64,000 nt of DNA from Streptomyces sp. QL37 (GCF_002941025.1 NZ_PTJS01000001.1:4154001-4218000); one strand, 5' to 3'. Counted from the stretch's first letter, positions 26,814-37,706 are shown. The notes: generated by a model not told the origin, from the sequence alone. Program-made: numbers and translations.

Positions 26814-27311
26814 ATGCTTTCTTCCCGCCCCTCCGACACCGGCACCGCGGCAGGTTCCGGCACCTTCGGCTCTTCCTGCCCGCCCGCCTCCTCGGTCTCC
26901 TCCGCGGCGGACAGGCGCCGGGCCATCGAGCTGCTCGGCAGTGTCCGCTACGGCCGGCTGGCCATGAGCATGCGAGCCCTGCCCTTCCTGGCGGTGGCGC
27001 GGCACCTGGTGGTCGAGGGCGGGGTCGTCCTGCGGATGCACAGGGGGCTCGGCTTCCACGAGTCCTGCGACGGAAGCGTCATTGCCTACGGGGCGGACAA
27101 CTTCAACTCCCCCGCGCCCGGCGGTGCGGAGGACCTCTGGTCGGTCCAGTTCACCGGCCCCGCCGAGATCGTGGAACCCGCCTCCGACCAGCGCGAACGC
27201 TTCGGGGCCGGTCCGGCCGAGGTCAACGGCGAGCACTTCGATCCGGTCTATCTGAGGCTGGATCCGCACCTCTCCCATATGCACACTCTGAGCTTCGACG
27301 CAAGTCCGTAA
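26814..27311 (+). CDS. Pyridoxamine 5'-phosphate oxidase-like flavin/F420-binding protein
   Basis: The 165-residue protein has a Ser-rich leader of ~30 residues, then a split-barrel fold with the starting helix ADRRRAIELLGSVRYGRLAM and central VIAYGADNFN. The family binds FMN or F420; members occur in the mycobacterial DosR regulon. The enzyme activity is not predictable. ATG 26814 is preferred with GGAG ten bases upstream; GTG 26805 is an alternative. The gene sits behind a DevR-like box, which suggests oxygen- or dormancy-linked expression. Confidence 0.75.
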   Translation: MLSSRPSDTGTAAGSGTFGSSCPPASSVSSAADRRRAIELLGSVRYGRLAMSMRALPFLAVARHLVVEGGVVLRMHRGLGFHESCDGSVIAYGADNFNSPAPGGAEDLWSVQFTGPAEIVEPASDQRERFGAGPAEVNGEHFDPVYLRLDPHLSHMHTLSFDASP

Positions 27312-27345
27312 AACCGGCCACTCAGCGTCACCTAACATGTGGCGA

Positions 27346-28395
27346 GTGCTGCGCTCATCTGTGACCTTCCCGCCTGTCCCTCCGGTCGTCGAGGTCCTGC
27401 GCCGCTACCCGGACGCCGGTGCGCCCCTCGCGTGCGAACCGATCGGCAAGGGCCTGCTCAACCACGGTTACCGCGTGTCCACCACCCGCGGCTCGTACTT
27501 CCTCAAGCACCATCTCGACAAGCACCATCTCGACGACGCCAGCGGCGATCACGCCACGATCGTCCGGCAGCATCGCGCGACCCAGCAGCTGCACTCCCTC
27601 GGCGTGCCGGTGGCCCCGCCGCTCTCGGACACGGAGGGTGACACGGTCACGGTGATCGACGGGCAGCGCTACGCCCTGCACCGCTGGGTGGACGGACTCC
27701 ACCGGGACGGCGCCCAGTTGACGACCGCCCAGTCACGCCGGCTCGGGGCGCTCCTCGGCGCCGTGCACATGGGCCTGGAGCAGGTCATGGAGGCGGACCC
27801 CCCGCCGCCTCCGGTACGGAGCCAGAGCCCTGATCCCGCCGACACGTTCACGCTCATCGACGAGCTGCTGACGGCCGCTCGGCACATGGGCCCCAGGGAC
27901 GCCTTCGACGAGCTCGCCGTGCACCGTCTCGTCGAGCGCCGCGCCCTGCTGGAGCAGCACGCGCACCGCCGCCCGCCCATGCCCGAGGGCTCCGCCAGGG
28001 GATGGGTGCACGGCGACTTCCACCCGCTGAATCTCCTCTACCGGGGCGCCGACCCCGTCGCCATCGTGGACTGGGACCGGCTCGGCGTGCAGCCGCGCGC
28101 CGAGGAGGCCGTCAGGGCGGCGGCGATCTTCTTCGTCCGGCCGGACGGCGAACTGGCGCTGGAGAAGGTCCGGGCGTACGCCCGCGCCTACCGGCGCTCG
28201 GCGGGCGCCGGGGCGGCCGAGATGGCGGCCGCCGTGCACCGGGTGTGGTGGGAGCGCCTCAACGACTTCTGGATACTGCGCTGGCGCTACCGCCTGCACG
28301 ACCGCAGGGCCGACCCGCAGTTCCCTGCGGTGTCGGCCCTGGCGGTGTGGTGGACGCGTGAGTACGAGGCGGTCGGTGAGGCCTTCACGGGGTGA
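27346..28395 (+). CDS. Aminoglycoside/homoserine-kinase-fold phosphotransferase
   Basis: The ~349-residue protein has the APH kinase fold: an N-lobe lysine in GSYFLKHH, the catalytic loop WVHGDFHPLNLLY (~residues 220-232), and the metal-binding VAIVDWDRLG. The substrate is unknown; small alcohols or amino alcohols are typical for the family. The start is ambiguous. GTG 27346 is chosen because TAACAT lies seven bases upstream (leaderless pattern), while ATG 27337 and GTG 27361 are in frame and have no ribosome site. A duplicated KHHLDKHHLDD stretch lies after the N-lobe lysine. Confidence 0.78.
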   Translation: MLRSSVTFPPVPPVVEVLRRYPDAGAPLACEPIGKGLLNHGYRVSTTRGSYFLKHHLDKHHLDDASGDHATIVRQHRATQQLHSLGVPVAPPLSDTEGDTVTVIDGQRYALHRWVDGLHRDGAQLTTAQSRRLGALLGAVHMGLEQVMEADPPPPPVRSQSPDPADTFTLIDELLTAARHMGPRDAFDELAVHRLVERRALLEQHAHRRPPMPEGSARGWVHGDFHPLNLLYRGADPVAIVDWDRLGVQPRAEEAVRAAAIFFVRPDGELALEKVRAYARAYRRSAGAGAAEMAAAVHRVWWERLNDFWILRWRYRLHDRRADPQFPAVSALAVWWTREYEAVGEAFTG

Positions 28396-28418
28396 AGGCC
28401 CTCGTCACCGCCTCGTGG

Positions 28419-30002
<1,584 letters not shown>

Positions 30003-30215
30003 CAGTCCTCGCCGTCGTATCTGTCCGCGCGTCCGCGGGTTCTCACGGTGCCTTGCTGCATTGCCACGTCACGCTACAGCCTCTGCCCGACACAACGGTT
30101 TCCAGAGGGACCGGTCATCCAATCGGCTCGCGTGCCTTACACGCAAATTCCATGCTCTTCCTGTAACGCTTCCGAGACGCTTCTTGTGCGTAGGGTCACG
30201 GAACGGGCACCCGGC

Positions 30216-30243
30216 TTGACGTGTCGTACCCCTCGGGCAGACT
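30216..30243 (+). promoter_or_regulatory. Candidate promoter of the PASTA kinase gene
   Basis: TTGACG (30216-30221) and CAGACT (30238-30243) with 16-bp spacing lie about 55 bp before the kinase start, in the 294-bp gap between the divergent kinases. The rest of the gap shows no gene. Confidence 0.4.
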
Positions 30244-30296
30244 TGGCCCGTAATAGGGATGATCGCGTCCGTCGGGCGCCGAGGGGGATGCAAGTC

Positions 30297-31931
30297 ATGA
30301 GCCACGACGGTGCACAGGGGCGCTACGCGGGCGGTTCCGTGGCCGGCGGCCGCTACCAACTGCGCGACCTGCTCGGCGAGGGCGGCATGGCGTCCGTCTA
30401 TCTCGCGTACGACTCGGCCCTCGACCGCCAGGTCGCCATCAAGACGCTGCACACGGAGCTGGGGCGCGAGCAGTCCTTCCGCGAGCGTTTCCGGCGCGAG
30501 GCGCAGGCCGTCGCCAAGCTGCAGCACACCAACATCGTCTCGGTGTTCGACACGGGCGAGGACGAGCTCGGCGGCGCGCTGATGCCGTACATCGTCATGG
30601 AGTACGTCGAGGGGCAGCCGCTCGGCTCCGTGCTCCAGTCGGACATCCAGCAGTACGGCGCGATGCCGGCCGACAAGGCGCTCAAGGTGACGGCCGACGT
30701 GCTCGCCGCCCTGGAGACCAGCCACGAGATGGGCCTGGTCCACCGCGACATCAAGCCCGGCAACGTGATGATGACCAAGCGCGGCGTCGTCAAGGTCATG
30801 GACTTCGGCATCGCCCGCGCCATGCAGTCCGGCGTCACCTCGATGACCCAGACCGGCATGGTCGTCGGCACCCCGCAGTACCTCTCCCCCGAGCAGGCGC
30901 TCGGCCGCGGCGTCGACGCGCGCTCCGACCTGTATTCGGTCGGCATCATGCTCTTCCAGCTGCTCACGGGACGCATCCCGTTCGACGCGGACTCCCCGCT
31001 CGCCATCGCGTACGCGCATGTGCAGGAGGAGCCGGTCGCCCCGTCGAGCATCAACCGGTCGATCACGCCCGCGATGGACGCCCTCGTCGCCCGCGCGCTG
31101 AAAAAGAACCCGAACGAGCGCTTCCCGAGCGCCGCGGCGATGCAGGACGAGATCACCCGCGTCCTGAGCGCGAGCGGGCCTGCGGGCGCCCCGGTGATCA
31201 TCGGCGGCGGCTCCCCGGCGAACAGCGGCTCAGGCGTCGGATCGGCGGTCTTCCCGCCCGTAGACCAGGCCACCCCGGCACCGCACAGCGTGCAGACGCC
31301 GTACCAGCCGCACCCCCACCAGCAGCACCAGCCGGGCCCCTACGGCGTCCCGACCCCCGCCCCCACGCCGGGCTACGGCTATCCGCAGGCGGCCCAGCCG
31401 TACGGCACCCCGGCACCGCTGGGGCACCAGACCCCGCCGCCGTACACGATGTCCCCGCAGACCTCGACGGGTGCGGGCGGCAGCGGCGGGTCCAGGCGCA
31501 ACATGCCGGTCGTCGTGGGGTCGATCGTGGTCGCCCTGGTCGCGATCGGCGGCCTGATCGCCTTCCTCAACATGAACGGGGACTCGGAGAACGGCAAGGG
31601 CGGCGGCGACCCGAGCTCCAGCGAGTCCGGCGTGGCGAGCGAGCACAAGCCGCCGGAGCGGAACCGGACGATGGACGAGGAGGACTGCACCGACGCCACG
31701 GAGGACACGGACGACCCGGCGAAGGTCCAGGCTCCGAACTTCGTCTACAAGGACATCCTCTCCGCGAAGGCGTGCGCCATGGCCGCGGGCTGGACGATCA
31801 AGGAGATCAAGGTGGAGGGCAACACCTACGCCGAGGACCAGGTCATCGACCAGTTCCCGAGCGCGGGCGCGGCCGTGGCCGAGCGGGGCGCCCACTTCGA
31901 GCTGCGCATCGCGACGGGCGACCCGGCCTGA
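30297..31931 (+). CDS. Ser/Thr protein kinase with PASTA domain
   Basis: The 544-residue kinase has its catalytic domain at ~20-285 (LGEGGMASVY, K49, HRDIKPGNVM, DFGIARAM, and SMTQTGMVVGTPQYLSPEQ split around the activation loop). A His/Pro/Gln/Tyr-rich linker, one membrane helix (~402-424, NMPVVVGSIVVALVAIGGLI) and a single extracellular PASTA-type domain (~470-544) follow. Two cysteines (EEDC and KAC) may form a disulfide. PASTA domains bind peptidoglycan or muropeptides, so this should be a cell-wall sensor. The ATG at 30297 has GAGGGGG about ten bases upstream; ATG 30288 abuts that box and is less likely. Confidence 0.9.
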   Translation: MSHDGAQGRYAGGSVAGGRYQLRDLLGEGGMASVYLAYDSALDRQVAIKTLHTELGREQSFRERFRREAQAVAKLQHTNIVSVFDTGEDELGGALMPYIVMEYVEGQPLGSVLQSDIQQYGAMPADKALKVTADVLAALETSHEMGLVHRDIKPGNVMMTKRGVVKVMDFGIARAMQSGVTSMTQTGMVVGTPQYLSPEQALGRGVDARSDLYSVGIMLFQLLTGRIPFDADSPLAIAYAHVQEEPVAPSSINRSITPAMDALVARALKKNPNERFPSAAAMQDEITRVLSASGPAGAPVIIGGGSPANSGSGVGSAVFPPVDQATPAPHSVQTPYQPHPHQQHQPGPYGVPTPAPTPGYGYPQAAQPYGTPAPLGHQTPPPYTMSPQTSTGAGGSGGSRRNMPVVVGSIVVALVAIGGLIAFLNMNGDSENGKGGGDPSSSESGVASEHKPPERNRTMDEEDCTDATEDTDDPAKVQAPNFVYKDILSAKACAMAAGWTIKEIKVEGNTYAEDQVIDQFPSAGAAVAERGAHFELRIATGDPA

Positions 31932-32053
31932 CCGGTCGGCCGCCTTCCTCCGCCCGAAGCCGGGCCCGCCCGCACTGATCCGCTGCGGCTGAGGGTGAGG
32001 CGTCCGGACGCACCCGGGATGCCGGACATATCGGTGCGTGTGACGCTGATCCC

Positions 32054-32611
32054 ATGCCTCCAGGACTCCCGGCTTCACGGTCGTCGCGGTGCGTCGCCTG
32101 CCTGGTGATGGCGGTCGGGGTGGCACTCGGGCCCTCTGCCCTGGCATACGGGGACGACGGGGCCGTCGCGTCCGTACGCCCGGTGCAGTCGGCACTTCCG
32201 GCTCAGTCGGCACATCCGGCTCCGGATCGGGCTCGGTTTCCGGCGAGGCCCTCGGACTCCTCCTCATCCACCGCGAGCGCCTCCGTCTCCGCCTCCGCCG
32301 GGGAGTCGCCTCTGGCGGGGCGGCAGTCCGGGGAGGGGCGGGCGCGGCCGGGGAGGTCGCTCTCCCCGGTGGAGATCGCGCAGTCCGAGGCGGCGGCCGA
32401 CGAGATGCCACCGGATCCGGATCCCGCGGAAGTACCGGCCTTCACACCGCCGCCCGAGGCGTTCCCGGAGCCCGGTGAGACAGCACGGCAGCGGAAGGCG
32501 CTGGACGAGCCCGCCCTGAAGCAGGTGCGGGATCTGTCGCTGGGCAGCGGAATCGCCCTGGTCGGGCTGGGGCTGGCGTTTCTGGCCCTCCGGCTGCGCC
32601 GCTCGAACTGA
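32054..32611 (+). CDS. Secreted, C-terminally membrane-anchored Ser/Pro-rich protein
   Basis: The 185-residue protein has a signal peptide (~1-31, ending SALA-YGDD), a disordered Ala/Ser/Pro-rich middle, a short conserved-looking acidic/proline segment (DEMPPDPDPAEVPAFTPP), a C-terminal membrane helix (~159-178) and an RLRRSN tail. That layout is of a surface protein anchored by its C terminus. There is no LPxTG or LAxTG sortase motif. Function is unknown. No clear ribosome site precedes the ATG. Confidence 0.65.
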   Translation: MPPGLPASRSSRCVACLVMAVGVALGPSALAYGDDGAVASVRPVQSALPAQSAHPAPDRARFPARPSDSSSSTASASVSASAGESPLAGRQSGEGRARPGRSLSPVEIAQSEAAADEMPPDPDPAEVPAFTPPPEAFPEPGETARQRKALDEPALKQVRDLSLGSGIALVGLGLAFLALRLRRSN

Positions 32612-32660
32612 CCCGCCCGATAGGGCCGGGCCCTTGGCCAGGGACGCTTGCGTCGCGCAA

Positions 32661-32686
32661 CATACTGGGTATACATACTCAGTATG
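32661..32686 (+). promoter_or_regulatory. PadR autoregulatory operator overlapping -10 and start codon
   Basis: CATACT (32661-32666) and AGTATG (32681-32686) are the outer arms of a 26-bp palindrome with GGTATAC/ATAC inside. It contains TATACAT, a likely -10, and runs through the ATG of the PadR gene at 32684. Transcription from that -10 would start at or next to the ATG, giving a leaderless mRNA fully covered by the repressor. Confidence 0.65.
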
Positions 32687-33307
32687 TCGATCCGTCACGG
32701 GCTGCTGGCCCTCCTGGAGCGTGGGCCTCGCTACGGCTCGCAGCTCCGCACCGAATTCGAGTCCCGCACCGGTTCCACCTGGCCGCTGAACGTCGGGCAG
32801 GTCTACACGACGCTCAGCCGTCTGGAGCGCGACGGCATGGTCGCCCAGGACGGTGAGGACGACGCGGGCCACGCGCTCTACTCGATCACCGAGGACGGGC
32901 GGACCGAGCTGAGGAGCTGGTTCGAGACCCCCGTCGACCGCAGCAGTCCGCCCCGCGACGAGCTGGCGATCAAGCTCGCGATGGCGGTCGGGGCGCCCGG
33001 TGTCGACATCCGCGCCGTCATCCAGTCCCAGCGCAGCCACACGCTGAAGGCGATGCAGGACTACACCCGGCTGAAGGCCCAGGCACTCGCCGACGTACCC
33101 ACCGACCGTGACGAGGTCGCCTGGCTGCTCGTCGTGGAGCAGCTGATCTTCCAGGCCGAGGCGGAGGCGCGCTGGCTCGACCACTGCGAGTCCCGTCTCG
33201 TGCGCCTCGCCGAGGCCGCCGCGACCGAACCCGCCGCACGCCCCGCCCCGTCCACGAGCCGTTGGGCCGGCTGGTCAGCCGCCTCGCGCCCGTCCACCCG
33301 CCGCTGA
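32684..33307 (+). CDS. PadR-family transcriptional regulator
   Basis: The 207-residue protein has the PadR winged helix at its very N terminus (MSIRHGLLALLERGPRYGSQL ... TTLSRLERDGMV, ~1-80), the YSITEDGRTEL wing and a helical dimerisation domain (~90-185). An Ala/Ser/Pro-rich tail follows. PadR genes next to ABC transporters usually repress them. Here an ABC ATPase and permease follow 85 bp downstream on the same strand, and a palindrome overlaps the regulator's own start. Confidence 0.9.
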   Translation: MSIRHGLLALLERGPRYGSQLRTEFESRTGSTWPLNVGQVYTTLSRLERDGMVAQDGEDDAGHALYSITEDGRTELRSWFETPVDRSSPPRDELAIKLAMAVGAPGVDIRAVIQSQRSHTLKAMQDYTRLKAQALADVPTDRDEVAWLLVVEQLIFQAEAEARWLDHCESRLVRLAEAAATEPAARPAPSTSRWAGWSAASRPSTRR

Positions 33308-33392
33308 CCGCCGGCGGCGACCACTCCGGCCCGCGCCACTCCGGCCCGCGGCCCCCTTTCCGTACACCGTTCTCAGGGGGGAACAGCCCACC

Positions 33393-34157
33393 ATGTCCTC
33401 GTCCGTCCCCGCCCCGTCCACCGGTCTCTCCGTGGACGCTCCCGTCCTCGAGCTGAGGGCCCTGACCCGCACCCATGGATCCGGCATCGCCGAGGTCCAC
33501 GCCCTGCGCGGCATCAATCTGTCCGTCCACACCGGTGAGCTCGTCGCCGTGATGGGGCCCTCCGGCTCCGGCAAGTCCACGCTTCTGACCCTGGCGGGCG
33601 GCCTCGACACGGCGACCGGCGGCCAGGTCGTCATCGAGGGCCAGGACATCTCCACGCTCGGCCGCAAGGGCATAGCGCGTCTGCGCCGGCGCAGCGTCGG
33701 TTACGTCTTCCAGGACTACAACCTGATCCCCGCCCTCACCGCCGTGGAGAACATCGCCCTGCCGCGCGAACTCGACGGCGTCTCCGTACGCAAGGCGCGC
33801 AAGGAAGCCATGGCCTCGCTGGAGGAGATGCACCTCGCGGAGGTCGCCGACCGCTTCCCGGACGAGATGTCCGGCGGCCAGCAGCAGCGCGTCGCCATCG
33901 CCCGCGCCCTCGTGGGTGACCGCCGCCTCGTGCTCGCCGACGAACCGACCGGAGCGCTCGACTCGGAAACCGGCGAGGCCGTGCTCGCCCTGCTCCGCAA
34001 CCGCTGCGACCAGGGCGCTGCCGGGGTGATGGTGACGCACGAGCCCCGGTACGCGGCCTGGGCGGACCGGGTGGTCTTCCTCCGGGACGGGTCGATCGTG
34101 GACCAGACGGTGGCCACCGCGGCCGAATCCCTGCTCGCCGCTGAAGGTGCCGAGTGA
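33393..34157 (+). CDS. ABC transporter ATP-binding protein (MacB/LolD type)
   Basis: The 254-residue ATPase has Walker A at 55-63 (GPSGSGKST), the signature MSGGQQQRVAIARAL, Walker B LVLADEPTGALD and the switch MVTHEP. The GLDTATGGQV and GYVFQDYNLIPALTAVEN segments are typical of ATPases partnering FtsX-type permeases. AGGGGGG precedes the ATG. Its stop overlaps the permease start by four bases. Confidence 0.94.
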   Translation: MSSSVPAPSTGLSVDAPVLELRALTRTHGSGIAEVHALRGINLSVHTGELVAVMGPSGSGKSTLLTLAGGLDTATGGQVVIEGQDISTLGRKGIARLRRRSVGYVFQDYNLIPALTAVENIALPRELDGVSVRKARKEAMASLEEMHLAEVADRFPDEMSGGQQQRVAIARALVGDRRLVLADEPTGALDSETGEAVLALLRNRCDQGAAGVMVTHEPRYAAWADRVVFLRDGSIVDQTVATAAESLLAAEGAE

Positions 34158-37018
34158 AGGTGCTCACCGGGTGGCGCGCCGCCCTCCGGATCGCCCGGCG
34201 CGACGCCCTGCGGGCCAAGGGCCGCAGTGCTCTCGTCGTCGCGATGATCGCTCTGCCGGTCCTCGGTGTGACGGCCGCCGACGTGACGTACCGCAGTTCC
34301 AGGCCCACCGTCGCCGAGAACCTGACGGCCAAGATGGGGTCGGCGGACGCCGTGTTCAGTTCGACGGGCATCGGGGCTTTCCCGATGGAGCAGATGCCCG
34401 ACGCCATCACGTGGGGCACCCCTGACGACGGGCCCGAGATCCCGGCCGAGGACGAGCGCGACCCCGTCGATGTGCCGGCCACGTTCCCGAAGGGTTCACG
34501 GTACCTCACCGAGCAGTCCGTTCCCGCCGTGGTCACCACGCGGCACGGGGTCGCCAACACCGAGATCGTGGAGCTGCGCACCTCCGATCCGGCGGTCAGG
34601 GGCAGGCTCGACCTGGTCGACGGGGCGTATCCGCACGGCGAGGGAGAGGTCGTCGCGACCGAGCACTTCCTGAAGTCCGCCGGGCTCGGTGTCGGCTCCC
34701 GCACGACACTGCGCGGCCCCGAGCAGACGTACACGATCACCGGCAGCGTCGAGCTGCCCGCGGAGCTCGAGAAGAGTGCTCTGTACGCCGACCCGGGGGC
34801 GGTACTCGCCCCGTGGAAGGCGGCGGCCGAGCGTGACCAGAAGGTCGTCCCTCCCTACCCCGGCGACATGACCTGGCTCGTCCGAGGCCCCGCCGGTGCC
34901 GGGATCTCCTGGCCGGACGTGCTCAAGGCCAACGAGAAGGGCGTCCTGGTGCTGTCCCGCCAGGTCGCCCTCGATCCGCCCCCGGACTCGGAGGTCCCGC
35001 TGCTCGCGCACGAGGACGTCTCCTCCTACGGCGATAGCTCCTCGGAGTCGAGTGCGGCGCTGGTGACCGTCGTCGCCATGGCGGTCCTGGAGATCGTCCT
35101 GCTGGCGGGCCCCGCGTTCGCCGTGGGTGCGCGGCGCTCGCGCAGGCAGCTCGGCCTCGTCGGCACCTGTGGCGGCGACCGGGGCCAGGTACGGGCCGTC
35201 GTGCTGTCCGGGGGCCTGGTCCTCGGCGCGGTGGGAGCCGTGACCGGTGTCGCCGCCGGGATCGGTCTCACCGTCCTGTTCCGTCCGACGATCGAGGGCT
35301 GGACCGGAAGCCGTTTCGGCGAGCTGGACTTCCGCCCCTGGGAGCTGCTGGGTATCGCCGTCATCGGCCTCGTCACCGGCGTCCTGGCGGCTCTGGCACC
35401 GGCGATCGTCGCCGGACGGCAGTCGGTGCTCGAATCGCTCACCGGGCGCCGCGGAACACGCCGGAGCTCACGCGTCCTCCCCGTCGTGGGCTGCGTGGCA
35501 CTGGCGGTCGGTGTGGCGGTCGCCGTCTACGGCGGCACGGCCGGCGACACCCGGCTGGTCGCCGGCGGCTCCGTGGTCGCCGAGCTCGGGGTGCTCGCCT
35601 GCATCCCGGTGATCGTCGGGTTCCTCGGCCGGCTCGGCACCCGCCTGCCGCTCTCCCCGCGCATGGCCCTGCGCGACGCGGCACGCAACCGAGGGCGTAC
35701 CGCGCCGGCGGTCGCCGCCGTCATGGCGGCCGTGGCCGGCACCGTCGCCATCGCCACGTACACCACCAGCGTCATGGCGGAACACGACTACGACCACATG
35801 CGCTCCCTCACCCCGGGCACGGTCGCGCTCGTGGCCTCCGAACCGACCGCCGTCGACCAGCTCTCCCTGGCCAGGACCGCCGCGGAACGGAATCTGGCGG
35901 TCAGCGGCGGCCGCGCCGACATCGGGCGGGCCTGGGCCGGCTCCGACTGCACGGTCTACTACGAGGAGGACAACGGCTGCGGCACGCTCGAACTGGTCAA
36001 GCCCGCCGGCAAGGGCCATATCTGCCCGCTCCAGGGGGCCGGTGCCAGGAAGCTCGCCGAGAGTCTCTCCGCCGAGGAACACAAGAAGCTGATGAGCTCC
36101 CCCGCGTGCGTCGACGAGTACCTCACCGCGGGAGCGCTCTACACGGGCGAGAGCCACATCGTCGTAGGGGATGCGTCGCTGCTCAGGTCGTACGTGAAGC
36201 TCGACGACCCGGCGGCCGCCGAAGCGCTGGAGGCGGGGACTCCCGTACTGCTCAACTCGGCGTACGCGCAGGACGGCCAGGTCACCCTCAAGGCCGTACA
36301 CACGTACAACGAGCGCGACAAGGAGAACCGCCGGCTCCACCCGGGCAAGGCCAAGGTCACCACCGACCGGCTGAAGGTGTACGTCGCGCCCGACAGGTAC
36401 GCCGCGACCCCCGGGATCCGCATGATCCTGCCGCAGCGGACGGCGGACCGGCTCGGCCTGCACACGGACGCCTACGGGACCGTCTACACCGTCACGCATC
36501 CGCCGACGGACGCCGAGCAGCAGGCGGTGGCGGCAGCGTTCACCCAGGCCGGCAACGGGGTGTACCTCCAGGTGGAGAATCCGGTGGAGACGCGTGACGA
36601 GGATGTGGTCCTGCTGATCCTCGCCCTGTTCGCGGGCGTCGTCACCCTGGGCGCGGCCGCCATCACCACCGGTCTCGCCAAGGCCGACGCGGAGGCCGAC
36701 CTCACCACGCTCAGCGCGGTGGGGGCACCGCCCGGCGTGCGGCGCTCACTCTCCGGATTCCAGTGCGTGGTCGTCGCGCTCACGGGCGTGCTGCTCGGCA
36801 CTGCCGCGGGCATCGTGCCGGCGGTGGCCCTGCGCCTGGTCGACCTGCGGGAGGCGATGGAATCGATGCGTGACGAGCCCATGGACTCCGCGTACACACC
36901 CATCGTGCTGCCGTGGGAGACCATCGGGCTGCTCGCCCTGGTCGTACCGGTGCTGGCCGGGCTGCTGGCCGCCGCCTTCGCCGGATCACGGCTGGCCCTG
37001 GCCCGGCGCGCGGGGTGA
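34154..37018 (+). CDS. FtsX-family ABC transporter permease (large, 10-TM type)
   Basis: The 954-residue protein begins at a GTG overlapping the ATPase stop (GTGA). It has an N-terminal helix, a large extracellular domain (~45-300), four membrane helices with an FtsX domain (~300-480, including AVGARRSRRQLGLVGTCGG), a second extracellular domain (~555-800) and a C-terminal FtsX domain (~815-950). Two FtsX units in one chain mean it may act as a single subunit with the ATPase dimer. It could export a lipid, peptide or antibiotic; PadR control suggests a stress or drug inducer. The substrate is unknown. Confidence 0.9.
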   Translation: MKVLTGWRAALRIARRDALRAKGRSALVVAMIALPVLGVTAADVTYRSSRPTVAENLTAKMGSADAVFSSTGIGAFPMEQMPDAITWGTPDDGPEIPAEDERDPVDVPATFPKGSRYLTEQSVPAVVTTRHGVANTEIVELRTSDPAVRGRLDLVDGAYPHGEGEVVATEHFLKSAGLGVGSRTTLRGPEQTYTITGSVELPAELEKSALYADPGAVLAPWKAAAERDQKVVPPYPGDMTWLVRGPAGAGISWPDVLKANEKGVLVLSRQVALDPPPDSEVPLLAHEDVSSYGDSSSESSAALVTVVAMAVLEIVLLAGPAFAVGARRSRRQLGLVGTCGGDRGQVRAVVLSGGLVLGAVGAVTGVAAGIGLTVLFRPTIEGWTGSRFGELDFRPWELLGIAVIGLVTGVLAALAPAIVAGRQSVLESLTGRRGTRRSSRVLPVVGCVALAVGVAVAVYGGTAGDTRLVAGGSVVAELGVLACIPVIVGFLGRLGTRLPLSPRMALRDAARNRGRTAPAVAAVMAAVAGTVAIATYTTSVMAEHDYDHMRSLTPGTVALVASEPTAVDQLSLARTAAERNLAVSGGRADIGRAWAGSDCTVYYEEDNGCGTLELVKPAGKGHICPLQGAGARKLAESLSAEEHKKLMSSPACVDEYLTAGALYTGESHIVVGDASLLRSYVKLDDPAAAEALEAGTPVLLNSAYAQDGQVTLKAVHTYNERDKENRRLHPGKAKVTTDRLKVYVAPDRYAATPGIRMILPQRTADRLGLHTDAYGTVYTVTHPPTDAEQQAVAAAFTQAGNGVYLQVENPVETRDEDVVLLILALFAGVVTLGAAAITTGLAKADAEADLTTLSAVGAPPGVRRSLSGFQCVVVALTGVLLGTAAGIVPAVALRLVDLREAMESMRDEPMDSAYTPIVLPWETIGLLALVVPVLAGLLAAAFAGSRLALARRAG

Positions 37019-37046
37019 GCGTCCTAGTGACGTGAGCGGCTGTTCC

Positions 37047-37088
37047 GGTGCCCCCGGAAAGGGTGGATCTTGTCTTTCCGGGGGCACC
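37047..37088 (+). terminator. Hairpin terminator of the ABC transporter operon
   Basis: Perfect 15-bp arms (37047-37061 / 37074-37088) with a 12-nt loop lie 28 bp after the permease stop and before the bpa start. Confidence 0.85.
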
Positions 37089-37125
37089 ACCGTGTTGTGA
37101 AGCCGGTGTGGGAGACAATGGCGGC

Positions 37126-37674
37126 ATGGAAATGCCGAGGAATGAACGGTCGCAGGAGCACCCCCAAGTCCTCGTGGTGGGGCAGGACGGAATGGCCATC
37201 GGCGGCGGTGGCGGTGACGACGAGTCGCGCGAGGTTCCCGTGACGGAGATGGTCGAGCAGCCCGCGAAGGTCATGCGGATCGGCAGCATGATCAAGCAGC
37301 TTCTGGAGGAGGTCAGGGCGGCTCCTCTCGACGAGGCGAGCCGTGTCCGGCTGAAGGAGATCCACGCGAGCTCGGTGAAGGAGCTCGAGGACGGCCTGGC
37401 GCCGGAGCTCGTGGAGGAGCTGGAACGGCTCTCGCTGCCGTTCACCGAGGAGTCCGTCCCCTCCGAGGCCGAGCTGCGGATCGCACAGGCACAGCTCGTC
37501 GGCTGGCTGGAGGGCCTCTTCCACGGCATCCAGACGGCCCTCTTCGCCCAGCAGATGGCGGCCCGTGCGCAGCTGGAGCAGATGCGCCGTGCCCTCCCTC
37601 CGGGCGTAGGGCACGAGGACGAGGAAGGCGGCGTCGATCCGCACGGGCCGGCGCGCTCCGGACCGTACCTCTAG
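37126..37674 (+). CDS. bpa: Bacterial proteasome activator Bpa
   Basis: The 182-residue protein has the DUF2587 core: a disordered N terminus, then a four-helix region (~45-150; PAKVMRIGSMIKQLLEEV, ELRIAQAQLVGWLEGLFHGIQTALFAQQM split over helices), and a C-terminal tail ending GPYL. In mycobacteria Bpa forms a dodecameric ring, and its C-terminal GQYL docks into the 20S proteasome for ATP-independent protein degradation. The GPYL end keeps the hydrophobic-Y-L docking type. The proteasome genes are not in the window. Start: ATG 37126 with GGGAG about eleven bases upstream. Confidence 0.9.
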   Translation: MEMPRNERSQEHPQVLVVGQDGMAIGGGGGDDESREVPVTEMVEQPAKVMRIGSMIKQLLEEVRAAPLDEASRVRLKEIHASSVKELEDGLAPELVEELERLSLPFTEESVPSEAELRIAQAQLVGWLEGLFHGIQTALFAQQMAARAQLEQMRRALPPGVGHEDEEGGVDPHGPARSGPYL

Positions 37675-37706
37675 TGAGCTGAGTCCACACCGACCCGTGG
37701 TACGCA

